This document shows positions 1 through 32,635 of a DNA stretch of 64,000 bases, one piece after another. Location: contig OY997651.1 in NCBI GenBank assembly GCA_963921795.1, positions 40,054,356 to 40,118,355 of the forward strand. Reading direction: 5' to 3'. The DNA comes from Nannobrachium achirus. Its lineage: Eukaryota; Chordata; Actinopteri; Myctophiformes; Myctophidae. Numbering within the stretch: position 1 is the first letter of the stretch; every line of letters begins with the position of its first letter. The notes beneath the pieces were generated by a model, which did no database searches, was not told where the DNA came from, and worked only from the letters and a program-made list of their open reading frames with translations. A program made the position numbers and the translations under genes.

Positions 1-187
1 GATTTGGGAAGGAGGGGTCCAGAAGATGAGGTGTGGATTGGACTGGACAGCAGGGACCAGACTATCTGAGCTCTCGTGGTTAGGGGTTGAAATGGCAGAA
101 GTAATCCCAAAAATCACACCTAGTGTGAAGGGAGTGGTGATATTTGTGAGTTAATTTCATTAAGCGTCCCACGATGCTTGGCCAATG

Positions 188-340
188 TGACACAACAAAC
201 TTTGAGCGATTTGTGCCAAGATGTAGGCCAGATGTAGTCCACGCTTAAGAGCCCTGACATTTTTGGGGCGTACAACAAACTTTGACCGCTTTGTGCCAAG
301 ATGTAGGCCAGATGTAGGCCACACTTCAGAGCCCGGACAA
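188..340 (+). repeat. Two-copy ~80-bp tandem repeat
   Basis: Two diverged copies share ACAACAAACTTTGA, TTTGTGCCAAGATGTAGGCC and AGAGCCC..GAC, starting near 188 and 270. Non-coding. Confidence 0.7.
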
Positions 341-769
341 AGCCAGATGTTGGAGCTTAGCTCCTTCCAGGAGCTAAACTTCCTGCACAAATCTAACTAT
401 TAATCTAATTACACATTTTCCTGATGAAATCCGGGCTGATTATACAGTTGTTAGTTATTGCCTGTAATCTGATTATGTAATCCTCCTTACTACCTAAAAC
501 CTTAGTCATGACTCAACAGCCACGGAGTACCGATCTCATTACATGCAGAACATGTGATGTGAGGGCCTTAATTTAGGAGCACAAGCACAGTTGTCCTGTT
601 GTTGTTGTTGGTGTCATCGTGTGCACAGCACAGCTCACCCAGTCTCCTAGATGATCCACGTTGTAACAAAATGTACTTTGTTTTACCTGACATTTTTGGG
701 TTAAAACAAAAAATGTTAAGAAACATAGTTGTTGTTCACCATGATACATTTTACCACTGTTCCTACTAT

Positions 770-845
770 ACTACAATTGTACAATGCTTATTACGTTTCT
801 TATTCTTATACAATTGTACAATGCTTATTACGATTCCTATTCTTA
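770..845 (+). repeat. Two-copy 38-bp tandem duplication
   Basis: ACAATTGTACAATGCTTATT occurs twice, 38 bp apart, with near-identical flanks ending TTATTCTTA / CTATTCTTA. Confidence 0.8.
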
Positions 846-1464
846 TATTCTTAAGATGATGGTGACCACAACATTCAGATGAATGCACACAGTTAAAAGC
901 ATACGTTCACTCTCTTTTTAAAATGTTCTGATTTCAATCTCTTCTGCAGTAAATATTCAATGTCTTTGGACTTGTATCCTGGACGACTAAAAGACTTAGA
1001 AAATATCCGTTTCTGTTAGAATTGATTGAAAATTACTTTGTGATGTTTAAACTCATACAAAATAATAAGCGATATTGGTAAATTCCAAATATTTTCAAAC
1101 CAAGTATTTATTCTGTGGCACCCTTGTGTTTGTTCCTCTTCCAATTCCACTTACCATTATGTATCCTGTATGAGTTCCCTCTCAGGATTGGATAAAATTG
1201 GTATCCCAACCCGAAGATGCATTTTCTGAGGAGAGACGGGGAGAACTTAAACAAATCAGAATATAGAGCTATTTAATCTGTAAATTGTAATATTGTCATT
1301 TTCATAAGGTGAGCACACACTACTTGCGGGGCTGTTCCTAAACACACACCATGACAGAATAAACAATGAAATATATACATTATGAGCTGTAACTTAGATC
1401 CTTGTTTGACACTCGAATGTACTGTACATACAATTTCTGCATCATATTTTGAATGAATGGATGA

Positions 1465-22091
<20,627 letters not shown>

Positions 22092-22106
<15 letters not shown>

Positions 22107-22370
22107 GCAGGACAGAGGCTGGACTGGAAAGATGGACACATAACAGAACTGTTACCGTACAAACAAGTCATATGGCTCTCCGCTGTTCCTGCACATGCCA
22201 GGCATGTGAGAGGTAGAAGCCACCATGACGCCAAGAATGCACTGCCAACCTCTCTACTGCAAGACGGATAAACAAGGACTTGGACCTCCTTGGTTTGCTC
22301 CTGTAAATATATTGTATATTAATTATGAAATGAATGAATGAATGAAAGGTATGGCCAAATAAAAAAAAAG
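22092..22370 (+). CDS. pik3c3: pik3c3 last exon: YWRR, stop, and 3' UTR
   Basis: Acceptor ctctctcatcag. Coding ends YWRR with TGA at 22104-22106; human ends YWRK. The C-terminal helix is needed for membrane binding and activity in the family. The short 3' UTR carries AATAAA at 22358-22363, followed directly by an A-run. The true cleavage site is not shown by the sequence. Confidence 0.93.
22358..22363 (+). promoter_or_regulatory. pik3c3: Poly(A) signal of pik3c3
   Basis: The first AATAAA after the stop codon, about 250 bases downstream. A genomic A-run follows at once. Confidence 0.6.
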
Positions 22371-22871
22371 GTTGATACAAGAACGTTTAAATTGGGTTTG
22401 CTTTCCTTACCTCCTGAAAAGACGATCTGTGTTTGTTTTGTTTTTTTTACCATTTTGAGCCCAAGAAAGTGCTGCTATGCAGTGGTTATGGCGCTCAAGA
22501 TGTTTGTTAATTGAGCATCACTGCCCATCTGTGTATAGTTATACAATCCATGCAGGGGGTTTGAAATAAGGTGACCCCCCAGGGAGTGGTGAGTCACTGA
22601 GCGAGTGACTAAGAATTTCCTGACGGTCCAAGAGGGAAGCCGGGGCAGAAGCTCTGCACTTCTCAAAGCGATACCAGCGCTGATATGTTGGCTCTGTATT
22701 CAAGAAAGAGTGCTCTGTTGTGCAATATACACTGTATATATGTCCATACAGGTTTCTTGTTTTAAGGCTTACAAGAGCAATCTTTTACAAAGTTTGATAT
22801 CCCAAGGTTTAACACCAGTCCACCTCAGCCAAACACATTACAGCAATATTTGACATGTTCAGACATACCAG

Positions 22872-23375
22872 AATTAGGCCTAGAATGATTGAATGCTTTA
22901 ACCAGTGAAAAATAGCAGATACCTGTATACAAGCTCACAGCGCGGCACGAGTGCTGCGCTGCGAGTTTGTAGATCTGCTATTTTTGAAAAAGTCATGAAA
23001 ATGTGTGCAAATCTTTGAATATATGTATTTTAAAAGCGAACATCAAATTTTGCTTCTGGGTGGTCCCTGGAACTAAAGATTTTGTGATTGGGGTCCGTGG
23101 CCAAATACACATCATTTTGGGGGTCACATGAAAAAGTTTGAGAACCACTGACGTAGTAGTCTCAAGAACAGACTAACCGAGCTCCAGTTAAGTGAAAAGG
23201 ACCTTTTCTTTAATGATGGCTGGCCAGATTGCTGACATAGAAACATACGTTTTTCAAAAAACCTTAGAAGGGGTCAACATTCTAATTTTCACGATTTTTA
23301 AAAAATAGCAGTTAAAAATAGTTAAAGCATAAAATAATGATACACAATAATGTGTACACGTTCTAAATGGGTTAA
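22872..23375. mobile_element. piggyBac-like element, copy B (left end truncated)
   Basis: Starts inside the left end (TTAGGCCTAGAATGATTGAA TGC) and ends CTAAATGGG-TTAA at 23372-23375. The left module is whole (22908-22985); the right one is mostly deleted (AATAGCAG then TTAAAAATAG near 23306). It carries the uninterrupted CTCCAGTTAAGTGAAAAGG site. Confidence 0.75.
22908..22985. repeat. Palindromic module
   Basis: AAAAATAGCAGATACCTGTATACAAG (with a small insert) pairs with GTTTGTAGATCTGCTATTTTT; centre CAGCGCGGCACGAGTGCTGCGCTG. Confidence 0.85.
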
Positions 23376-23931
23376 GCTGCAGTGAGAGTAATAATATTAA
23401 GACATTGGAATTAGCCCTAAGTACTACCCAGGAATTACAGGACATTAGGACCCACACACCCACTTGTCAGAAAGGCCTTCAGCTTGTTAGGATAAGCAAA
23501 ATTGTTGTTGTTCTACAGTCCTGTATCCAGCTTAGATGTATACAAGAATCACAAAGGTTACTGGTTAGTAATCATAGGTGTTAAGCAATGAACTAAATCA
23601 CACATCACAGGTGGTTGAAATCAGTTTTTGTACAAGCTCCCATCATTTGTAGTTTTCAGGAAAGGGAAGCAGAATCGAAATTGAAAGAAGAACAAGGACA
23701 ACTATAGAAAACGGGTCAGGTAATTTGAGTAAAGAAAAATATACATACTGTATACAAGCAGTTAAATATTCATGAGGACGCAATGGTATGAGGCATTTAT
23801 AAAAGGAGAAACATGTAGGCTATAATATAGCCTAGTGATAGGTATGTACGTGGTAATGTACACGATACCACTGTAAAAGAGAGAAGGCAGCATAGCAGTA
23901 ACAGGTATGCATGTACCTGAGGTTACAGTCA
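23376..23931. other. Intergenic stretch
   Basis: Nothing recognised. Confidence 0.4.
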
Positions 23932-23939
23932 GGGGTGAG

Positions 23940-24088
23940 ATGCCGTGGGCTCAGCGAGCCCACACTTATTTTGCTGCACGCACGCACGCGTGCCTCATAT
24001 GCACACTAATTAACAACAAAAACAGCGTGCGCTCATGACGTCATGAATTTAGAGGACCCACACTTCTAAAATCCATATCACACCACTG
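23940..24088. mobile_element. Small hAT-like element, 149 bp
   Basis: Ends CAGGGGTGAGAT and ATATCACACCACTG (inverted, two mismatches), flanked by the perfect 8-bp duplication GTTACAGT at 23932-23939 and 24089-24096. It contains GCGTGC-rich sequence and TGACGTCA. Confidence 0.75.
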
Positions 24089-24639
24089 GTTACAGTGTAG
24101 CATTAGTAATTGTGGTTGGGTATGTAAGGTGCAGCAGTAGAAACAGAAGAACTTGCACGCTCTGCTGGCGCACAAGTAGGCCATAAATGGCCACGAGTGC
24201 ACAAGGCGCACGTTGGGACCTCGACGGAGTGCAGTCTAGTTCTTATTTAGATGCTTTAGCACAAGTAGATTCAGCTGACTCAGACACGTTCTTTTCTTGT
24301 TGTCTTAGGAAGCAGTGGGCTACACCACCACACGACACGCTACAGTGCTAGCCAACAGGCACACACACACTAGTGGATGAGCAAAAACCGAGTCCATCTC
24401 AGCAGAGGTTTTCTGCAAACACAGCAGAACTGACACAAAAGCATCTCCAAAGACATCAGTTTTATGATCTTAACGCCATTTCTCTGCTGCAGGCCTGAGG
24501 GCACCATGACTGTTCTGATTGACACATGCTCAGGTGCTGCTGACTCACAGCTCAAACAAACCGGCATCTTCCTTTTATAGATCACTTCTCCACAGAAATA
24601 AATGTGTTTATATGTACAGTGTGATGCCAAGATGATACT

Positions 24640-25036
24640 GACCGGGGCGCCCGCTGGCCTACTGGTCCAGGTGCATACCACTTAGGCATTGCCACATAGG
24701 CATGGATAGTTCATAGACAAGATTGTGTGCACATCTCAAGCCTATATTCAGGCCAGGTGCTGGACATCAAGGTATCAGATAATGGAAGGAGAAGAACGCC
24801 CGCACACCGTTTATAATATGCTCCAAAAAACTTACTTTTATTATAGGCAACTGCAACGTTTCGACTTTACGTCTTCATCAGGCAAAAGAATATAAACAGT
24901 GTGCGGGCGTTCTTCTCCTTCCACATAGGCATGGATGCCTGGTGGTGTCGCCGGTTTGATTCCCGATCCGGACGACCTTTGCCGCGTGTCACTCCCCATC
25001 TCTCCCCCCATTTCTTGTCAGGACCAGTTGACTGAG
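24640..25036 (+). mobile_element. Interrupted tRNA-type SINE
   Basis: GGCGCCCGCTGGCCTACTGG..TTAGGCATTG and, after an insert, TGTCGCCGGTTTGATTCCCG (B box) then GCGTGTCACTCCCCATCTCT. It is the reverse complement of the SINEs at 31612-31790 and 63245-63420. The insert is annotated separately. Confidence 0.65.
24706..24921. mobile_element. Insertion with 15-bp target duplication and 24-bp inverted repeat
   Basis: CACATAGGCATGGAT stands on both sides (24691-24705, 24922-24936). Within it, GGAAGGAGAAGAACGCCCGC ACAC at about 24784 is perfectly inverted at 24898-24921. Between the arms lies GCAACGTTTCGACTTTACGT CTTCATCAGG. A 15-bp duplication suggests a retroposon-type insertion rather than a cut-and-paste element. 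Confidence 0.6.
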
Positions 25037-25367
25037 GGGACTCTATTCTATGTTGATCTTTTGGGGTCACTCATTTTAGATAACCTCCCTCATACACACG
25101 CTTTCATTTTTATCCTGATTGTCAGGTGAGATTAAATAAAACAAGTTAATTTGACCATATTATTGAACATTTGTCTTTATTTTCTTCCATTTGGACCCCC
25201 GGTTGGGCCCAGACCTGACATTGAGAAGCGGTGTTATTGAAAGCTGTATGCAGGATTTGGAGTTCCACAAAGAAGAACCCCTCAGGACACCTGCAGGCGT
25301 AAACAGCTTTGTTTACACTTTTCCCAACCACCCCTTTCCCTCCCTGTCCTCCAGGCTCCCCAACGTT

Positions 25368-25850
25368 GCGGAAAAACTGCAGCAGCAGCAGCGTAATACT
25401 AGATTTAGGCCTAGAATTATTGAATGCTTTAACCAGTGAAAAATAGCAGATATACAAGCTCACAGCGCGGCACCGAGTGCCGCGCTGCGAGCTTGTAGAT
25501 CTGCTATTTTTGAAAAAGTCGTGAAAATGTGTGCAAATCTTTGAATATATGTATTTTAAAAGCGAACATTTGTAACTCAACTTTGTAACCCTAACCCTGG
25601 AACTAAAGATTTTGTGATTGGGGTCCGTGGCCAAATACACATCATTTTGGGGGTCACATGAAAAAGTTTGAGAACCACTGACGTAGTAGTCTCAAGAACA
25701 GACTAACTGAGCTCCAGTTAAGTGAAAAGGACCTTTTCTTTAATGATGGCTGGCCAGATTGCTGACATAGAAACATAGGTTTTTCAAAAAACCTTAGAAG
25801 GGGTCAACATTCTAATTTAAAGTGGCGGAAAAACTGCAGCAGCAGCGTAA
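25368..25850. mobile_element. piggyBac-like element, copy C, between long direct repeats
   Basis: A fragment (about 25402-25820) of the 600-bp family lacks both ends and the right palindromic module. The left module is whole at 25439-25511. GCGGAAAAACTGCAGCAGCA..GCGTAA flanks it on both sides (25368-25396 and 25825-25850). Confidence 0.7.
25439..25511. repeat. Palindromic module
   Basis: AAAAATAGCAGATATACAAG..CTTGTAGATCTGCTATTTTT; centre CAGCGCGGCACCGAGTGCCGCGCTG, identical in layout to 12818-12890. Confidence 0.9.
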
Positions 25851-27650
25851 ACGGGAATCAGGAGCGAGATGTTCCCCTTTTTGTTTTCACGCAGAGGAGT
25901 TAGAATGAGGTGTCAGTCACGGCTAAGATACAGTGGCGCTCTGATGGGGTAACAGTGAGTCAGAGATATTCAGAGCAAAAGGAAGGTGGTGGGGGGGGGT
26001 GGACAATCAGTCCACAGACCCTTTGCATTCATGGGTCTTCAACAGGGGACCCCTATGGTCCTCTGTTACTATGGGGCTGCCAATGTTTTTGTGTGAACGT
26101 TTTCAAACAAATGACTGAAAGTACAAATTAACATTAATCCAACATTTTATTACTAAAGATAATGTGTATACAAAATAACAGTCACGCAAGACTGAAACTG
26201 TCAGATTAAGCACAAACTTGTGATCGACATCAAACAAATCTATGAAACCATCAAAGCTGCAGCATCACTTTGAGGCAGTCAACCCATAGGCTCTAAGACT
26301 GTGGAATTCTTCCAAGTTAGTCTCAAATCTCTCAAAATTCAACAGACATTGATGAGATTATTGGCTAAATAATGGTGAGCTACCTAGCTCTGAAAGCTTC
26401 TTTACAAGTTGCATGAAAAGGTTAATATGCAACACAATTCATACAATATACGTATGTATGTAATGGGGGTCCCTGCTTTGTCTCTCTCTCAGGGTCCTTG
26501 GCCTTAAAAACATTGACCCCTATACCATTCGACTGGTTTGGGAAGTGTATGTGAAAATGTTGATTTACTGTATATAAGCTGACAAAGGTAGGGTGAAAGC
26601 AATGAGGCCATGCCCAACTATGGAGTGCATTGTTTAACATAAATGTGTTGTTATGGCATCTAATTATGTGGGCAAAAAAGGGGGCATGACCATATATGGG
26701 CAATTGGGCATATACTAATGACATCAGGGATCTCCATATGTGGGCATAAAAGGGACATGGACTGACCGATGCAGAAATCTCCATACATGGGCATAAAAGG
26801 ACAGACCATTCCTTATATCAGCATTTCAGTCGGATGGGTGGTGCAACGGCATGAACTCTAAGATGTGAGGGCTGCGTTGCCTAGGTTCACAATGAACCTA
26901 GGTTGATTGAACCTAGGTTCATTGTGGTGTAGTCAGTAGCTACAAGTTATTCTCTGTAGGATCAATTCTGGCAAGGGTCGTTCGGTATATAAATATTTTT
27001 TCTCTTTCATTCTTCAATACTTAAGCCTTACATCCCTAATGGAGTATAGGCCGTTGACAAGTCACAAGACAGGTCGATTTATTGCAGTTAAGGTAAGGGT
27101 CTGGGGAGGGTGTTCACGATGCTGTGATCGGAGAGCAGCTACAGAGTGTCTAATGGTGTTTCCTTTAACAATGGCGTCCATCCGGCTGTTGAAAATCCAC
27201 TGCCATGGAAAAGGCAGGACTACGTTCTGCATAGAATAAATGCTGCGTTTTCTGGTCTGCACCACTACAGTGAGAGGGAGGGGGGGGGGGGGGGAGCAGC
27301 AGCTGTGAGCAGATTTAGAGGAGCTTTGAGTACACCACATATACAAAAGAAATAGTTCCTTACGGGCCAGTGAAATAAACACTTTCTCCTCCATTTGCAA
27401 TCCTTGCTCAATAGTCAAGCCATTGACCCCCCTAGAGGCAGTACTGTGACTCATAGCCTAATAGACTGCTAAATTCCTGAGAACCAGTCAATGCCAATAC
27501 AATATGCTCAAATGTCCACATGAAATCTCACAATCCTTCAGCTGCTTTGCCATCTGAATGGATACCAGCAGTGTAGAACTGTGACCAGGGTCAGTGTGAC
27601 CTGGAGACTCAGCAAGCTAAGAGGACACAGGTCATCATTACGCATGGTTT
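25851..27650. other. Intergenic stretch with decayed repeats
   Basis: A hAT-like remnant runs from GGGTCTTCAACAGGGGACCC (26033) to CATTGACCCCTA (26511), related to 57332-57755. Minisatellite-type units (CATATATGGGCA) are at 26690-26820. A small CCTAGGTTCA inverted repeat is at 26880-26930. No gene. Confidence 0.5.
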
Positions 27651-27658
27651 GCGTACAT

Positions 27659-28181
27659 CAGGGGTGGGCAACTTTGATGATGGCGAGGGACACTATATTT
27701 CCACCTTCACTCCAGAGGGCCACATTGCTACGTCCTACTTTGTCATATCTCATACAAAAGAAGCAAAAATAGCAGATCTACAAGCTCAAAACGCATCACG
27801 CTGCGATGTGTTTTGAGCTTGTAGATCTGCTATTTTTGCCTCTTTTGAATTGGAATCCTGATTTGTTTTTTGTTATTTTTTAATTGGAATCCTGAAATGT
27901 AACATTTTGATTCAATTTCAAACGCATTTAGTTAGCCTATATACTCATGTTAACTTCATGAACCTAAATACAAATACATTGGACATAAAACAATACATTT
28001 TAATACTACTATACTAGTCATTAAGCTACTAATATAGACTGATGGAATTAAAGCAGCTCATGTTTGGAATTATAACAGCTGAAATCAATTATATATCAGC
28101 ATTCCGGTATTAACCTGCGGGCCGCATTAAGTGAGGGTGGGGGCCGCATGTGGCCCCCGGGCCGCCAGTTGCCCATGTATG
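27659..28181. mobile_element. hAT-like element (CAGGGGTGGGCAACT ends)
   Basis: Ends CAGGGGTGGGCAACT and AGTTGCCCATGTATG, with perfect 8-bp duplication GCGTACAT at 27651-27658 and 28182-28189. Subterminal GGCCACATTGCTACG / GGGCCGCATGTGGCCC are typical of this group. A near-perfect palindromic module is at 27755-27848. Confidence 0.85.
27755..27848. repeat. Palindromic module with extended arms
   Basis: ACAAAAGAAGCAAAAATAGC..GCTATTTTTGCCTCTTTTG; inner arms CTCAAAACGCATC / GATGTGTTTTGAG. The palindrome extends past the shared core into element-specific sequence, giving about 42-bp arms. Confidence 0.9.
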
Positions 28182-28189
28182 GCGTACAT

Positions 28190-30784
28190 TGTACAATGGA
28201 ACCAAGTCAGCGAGTCATCTCTCCAGTTTCTCTGCACAGCTCCAACACACACAGCTCCAATTTAGTGGTCAAGTTAGCTTGACCACTAAGTTGGAGCGGA
28301 CAGCCGAGCGCACCAGTAGATGTGAGCCTCCCTCCATCCATCCAGGACATAGACGGCAAAAACACAACCTACTATACTTTGATGCTGAAAATACATAAGC
28401 AAAATATCACACAATATACTACAACCAGTAAGACGCCCTAAGGGCGAGAAGCAACCTCGCCCATGCACACATCCGCCTGGGTGACAGCAGACTGCTGTGC
28501 GAGCAGTGGCGCTTTGGCATCGGATCAACTTTCCCTTTGGCTACAGTGTGTGCTTTGTCTTTTAAAGACTATTAATGGGAGCAACTTTGGCAAAAACATG
28601 CACAGACTTTAGGTTTCATGACTAATTTGCATACTAAAATGATTGACATTTGGAGGATTCCCCTGGTAACGCAACAAACTGTGGGTTCGCACTTATGGAA
28701 ATGGTGCATAAAGGCACGGGGGCCGAGTCCTATACCCATTTCAATTGGAACAGCCCTCAAGCCCTCACTGACTGCACATGAACACGCACCCAAGTCAGTG
28801 AGTCAGTAAGGGAGTGGGTTGGAGTTAGGCCTCTGTGTGCGTGTGCAGACTGTGCACACTTACACTGTATAGGTCAGGAAGTAGACTTCGTAAAGTGGCA
28901 GCTCAGATTGTTCTAATGAGAACAGGCCAGGGATGATATTGATGACATCAGGGATCTCCATATATGGGGCTATGAACCCCATGTAGCCTATGGAGATAAT
29001 CCCATCAGTATATGGACAATTAATGAGGGGTGTTGAGTGACAAGGGATAATGAGGGATTTTGAGTGACGGACAGGATCTGGTGGCTTTCGTATTAAATAG
29101 TGACCTATACTATACTATGATGCCAGGTAGTATAGTGTGTTAAGAGGCAGTTCAGTTGTCCCATGTAATTATAAAATGGCAAATGCATTTGACCAGAATT
29201 AGACATGTCATGAAGTCAATTATGACAAATAATTACAGTGACCTTCCATTGAGATGATTGTGATGTAATAGGTGTAATAAATCTCTTTGCCTGTATTTTC
29301 TATAGAAAATACTTTATCCAATGATGTGCAAACTCAAACATTGCATGCTAATTAATGTTCAATTGATATGCTCTTTGATCCTAGATAAAGATAGCAACCA
29401 CAGTCCATAAACAGTGAATGAAAAAGGTGAGACAGCTCACCTCATTAATTTGTTGACATGGGACTTCTGTCTAATTTCAGCATTATGGGAGCCAGTGCCA
29501 AGAATAATGACCTGCCAAATCTAGGTGCACTTCCATATGCATGCAAAAAGGTCAAACTATGATGTAAAGACACAGCCAATGAAGAATATATTTTTTAGCA
29601 TATCTTGAACAAAATAAATACAGAAAGTAATCAAGTTAAGAACAGAATCGTACTTAGGGTGGTTTTACGGACATCTGTGGAATTCCTGTAACAAGAAAAA
29701 GCTGACAACAGCAGCAAGCTCTGAGTGAGAACAGTGTCAACGACTACGATTTCAATTTGATTGATGTTTGCCTGTCCGCTCACCTGGTTTGGGCCAGTGT
29801 GGACAGTGGACACACTGAAGAGATGACATGGATGGAGGAGGACAGGAATGAGAAGACGGCTACAGTGCAGTAGTTCTCCCCTAGAACCAGTAGGCCAGAG
29901 ACACCTGGTTGTGACCAAACTGTACAGATCTGAAACCACAATAAGCAAAACTGCTATTAGGATTTCAAGCAATATGGTACAAAGATTCGCCTTCCACTCC
30001 TTACTCCCCTATGCAGTGCAAGCGCTATAAAAATGCAATCCATTTTTATTATTATTGTATTGACCTACACTACAGTATAAGGGTCAAGGAAGATCATCAA
30101 TTTTCAACTGTAAATTGAAGTCTAACACTTGGGCAGTGAGTTAAATGCCAACAGTACAAGGCAATGATTATACTAGGCAGCATCCATGAGTAAACCTACA
30201 TAAAGCCTACATATCAAGTTAAAATCACATTGTGATTTTAGTTTTCTTTTTAGGATAAGATTATTAGGCTGGTGTCTCTCATTGTCATCTTAGTCTGAAG
30301 AAGAGCTACAGCTCCAATTGTCACACAGGCACTTTACATTAATGAACATTAATGTATTAATGAACATTAATGTATTGTACCCACTATACATTCATTAATG
30401 TAAACTGGAGCAGTCTTTTCCCGTTTTCCGCTCAGCACCTGTCTAAATTTCGGGTTGGATGTGATTGTTCCTCTTCATGATCGGATTAGGAATAGGCCAG
30501 CCATACCTGGTAGCAAGCTGGTTATAAAGAGTGGCTGAATTTGAAAGCCAGGGGTCAATAATTAGCAGACACAGGATGGTAGCTCTGTAGAGGGCACCTC
30601 CTGCTGGAGGCAAAGGGGAACCGCATCTCCACTGGTCTCCATTCAGTTGTGATACAGAGTAAACAGGACATCAAATAAGACATAGAGGGGATTAATCGTC
30701 CCAGAATGCATTACATAACACCACTGCAGGAAACAAGTGTGTGCTAGTGCAGCTGTGTGTGCATGTGCAGTATGGAACAGGACT
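28190..30784. other. Intergenic stretch
   Basis: Minisatellite-related fragment at 28938-28990 (GATCTCCATATATGGGG). AGCGCTATAAAAATGCAATCC followed by TTATTATTATTG at 30007-30057 looks like a fish retroposon tail. Repeated ATTAATGAACATTAATGTAT units at 30336-30375 pair with ATACATTCATTAATGTAAA. No gene seen. Confidence 0.45.
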
Positions 30785-30861
30785 GAAGGCTGTGTAACTG
30801 CACTAGACTCAAATGTGTATGTGACATATACATTTGAGTCTAGTGCAGTTACACAGCCTTC
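30785..30861. repeat. 77-bp near-perfect palindrome
   Basis: Arms of 38 bp (GAAGGCTGTGTAACTGCACT..) pair with one G/A difference around a single-base centre. It is unrelated to the module family. Confidence 0.9.
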
Positions 30862-31611
30862 AATGTGTAACAGGAAGAACCTAATATGTTCTACTGTGTG
30901 ATTATGGGCACTCACTCAAGTCACTGTAGTCAAACTTGTGTGAAAGAAGAGCCAAGAATCAAGTGTATCCACAAAGTCATCATTCCCAATAGAAAATCTC
31001 TGCCTCCATAGCCCAGCGGGACATTCATCCCATAGTAATCAAGACCTAAACACACTGTGTAACACCCTGTCAGGCACAATACGTTAGTAACAGACATTAA
31101 AATGTATATTTATTGAATTGCATTTACAGTAGTAGATCTACACATATCCAAATCTGACCTCTGGATACAGGATAAACAAGTGACAAAAACAAACAATAAA
31201 ATTGGGGTTCAATCTTCTGATTGGTATTCCAAACTGAAAATGTATTTTCTGGAGAGATGGGGGACCCCTGTTACCGAACACTATAGAGCTTTAACAAAAT
31301 ACTTTGTTTTTTTCTAAAAGGGGAGGATAAAAAAAAATGCCCCAATCATTAATATTTATCCTGTTTTTCTTTTTGTTCTCTTCTTTTTCTTTCTTCTTTA
31401 TTTTGTGTGCTAGCATGGCAAAGCTTTTATTGATTTTTGGCAGATTTAATAAAGACAATGTTCTATATGTTTGAAATGGAGTTGAACACCTATGCTATGT
31501 ATTTATATGTGCGGTGGGCACCATTGGTGCAAGACACAAAAATAAATAAATCCATCTGTCTATAGATCTACCCTTGCTAGTTGAAATGTCTTATTCCTTC
31601 CCTACATAGTT
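30862..31611. other. Intergenic stretch
   Basis: TTTCT/TTTTCT-rich near 31370-31400. Nothing else recognised. Confidence 0.4.
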
Positions 31612-31790
31612 CTTTTTTTATTATGCCTTTATTGATAGGACAGTAGACTGACAGGACATGGGGAGAGAGATGGGGAGTGACACGCAGCAAAGGTTGTCAG
31701 GATCGGGATTCGAGCCTGCAACACGCTGTCAGGCATCAGAGCCTACAGTATGTGGTATGTGCCTGGACCGCCAGGCCAGCGGGCGCCCCT
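31612..31790 (-). mobile_element. tRNA-type SINE (reverse)
   Basis: TTATGCCTTTATTGATAGGA CAGTAGACTGACAGGA, GAGTGACACGCAGCAAAGG, a B box read on the - strand (GGATCGGGATTCGAGCC), then GGACCGCCAGGCCAGCGGGC. It shares the whole layout with 63245-63420. Confidence 0.75.
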
Positions 31791-32635
31791 CCCTACATAG
31801 TTTACTCCCTACAACACTTTCCCTGCACATGAAAACATAAAGCATCATCATTCTCTCACTACACTTCATTTGGTTACCCTCTCTGCTCATCCCATTAAAA
31901 ACTCACTATGCAGTGAACATTTTTCCTTCATCACAGGACACAACATTAATTACTTTTGAATAGTCTTGTTGCCTTGTAGAGGTACACTAATCGCTTGATC
32001 TACAGTGTTAACTTACAATGCCACAAAATATTTATTGGAGCTTCCGAGCGTAAGATTTTCACACGTATGTGCCCAGTGCATCTAAGTGACGAATAAAGTG
32101 AATCTAAAAACAGCAGTCTTACCCTTACCCTTCTTCTTTCTGGTGTGGCCAGTGTGCAGCAGGCGTCCCGCGTCCAGTACTGGAGCCATGTAGCAGACTG
32201 TAGCAGAAGGACACCGTCGATCCTAGTTTGCACAAAACTCACTGAACCAGTCAAGAAGCATCCATTTTGGTGGACAGCTACATTCATGAAGACTGTACAC
32301 ATTTACACATCAATAGATAAGTCCATGTTCGATAGTATTGAATTAATACCATCATGTATATTGAAATAAGCCCATAAGTACTCATCAGCAATGAGCAGAG
32401 TAATTACAAAACAGTTAAGTGAGGATGTTTACCTGGGCTGCAGTTAAACCTGATATCATCATGGTGATTCAGGAGTAAAAATTGTTTTTGTATAAATTAG
32501 GCTTAAGTTGATTTTCTTTTTCGTTTGTTCACTTGCATAAAAAAGGCACATTAACAATATAGACAGTCACATTTCGAGGCAAACTAAGGAATGCAGAATT
32601 AGGAGACGTTCAAGAATCACTGCATTCTATATCTT

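Noticed and set aside
30785..30861. microRNA precursor
   Set aside because: The stem is nearly perfect with a one-base loop, unlike a Drosha/Dicer substrate.
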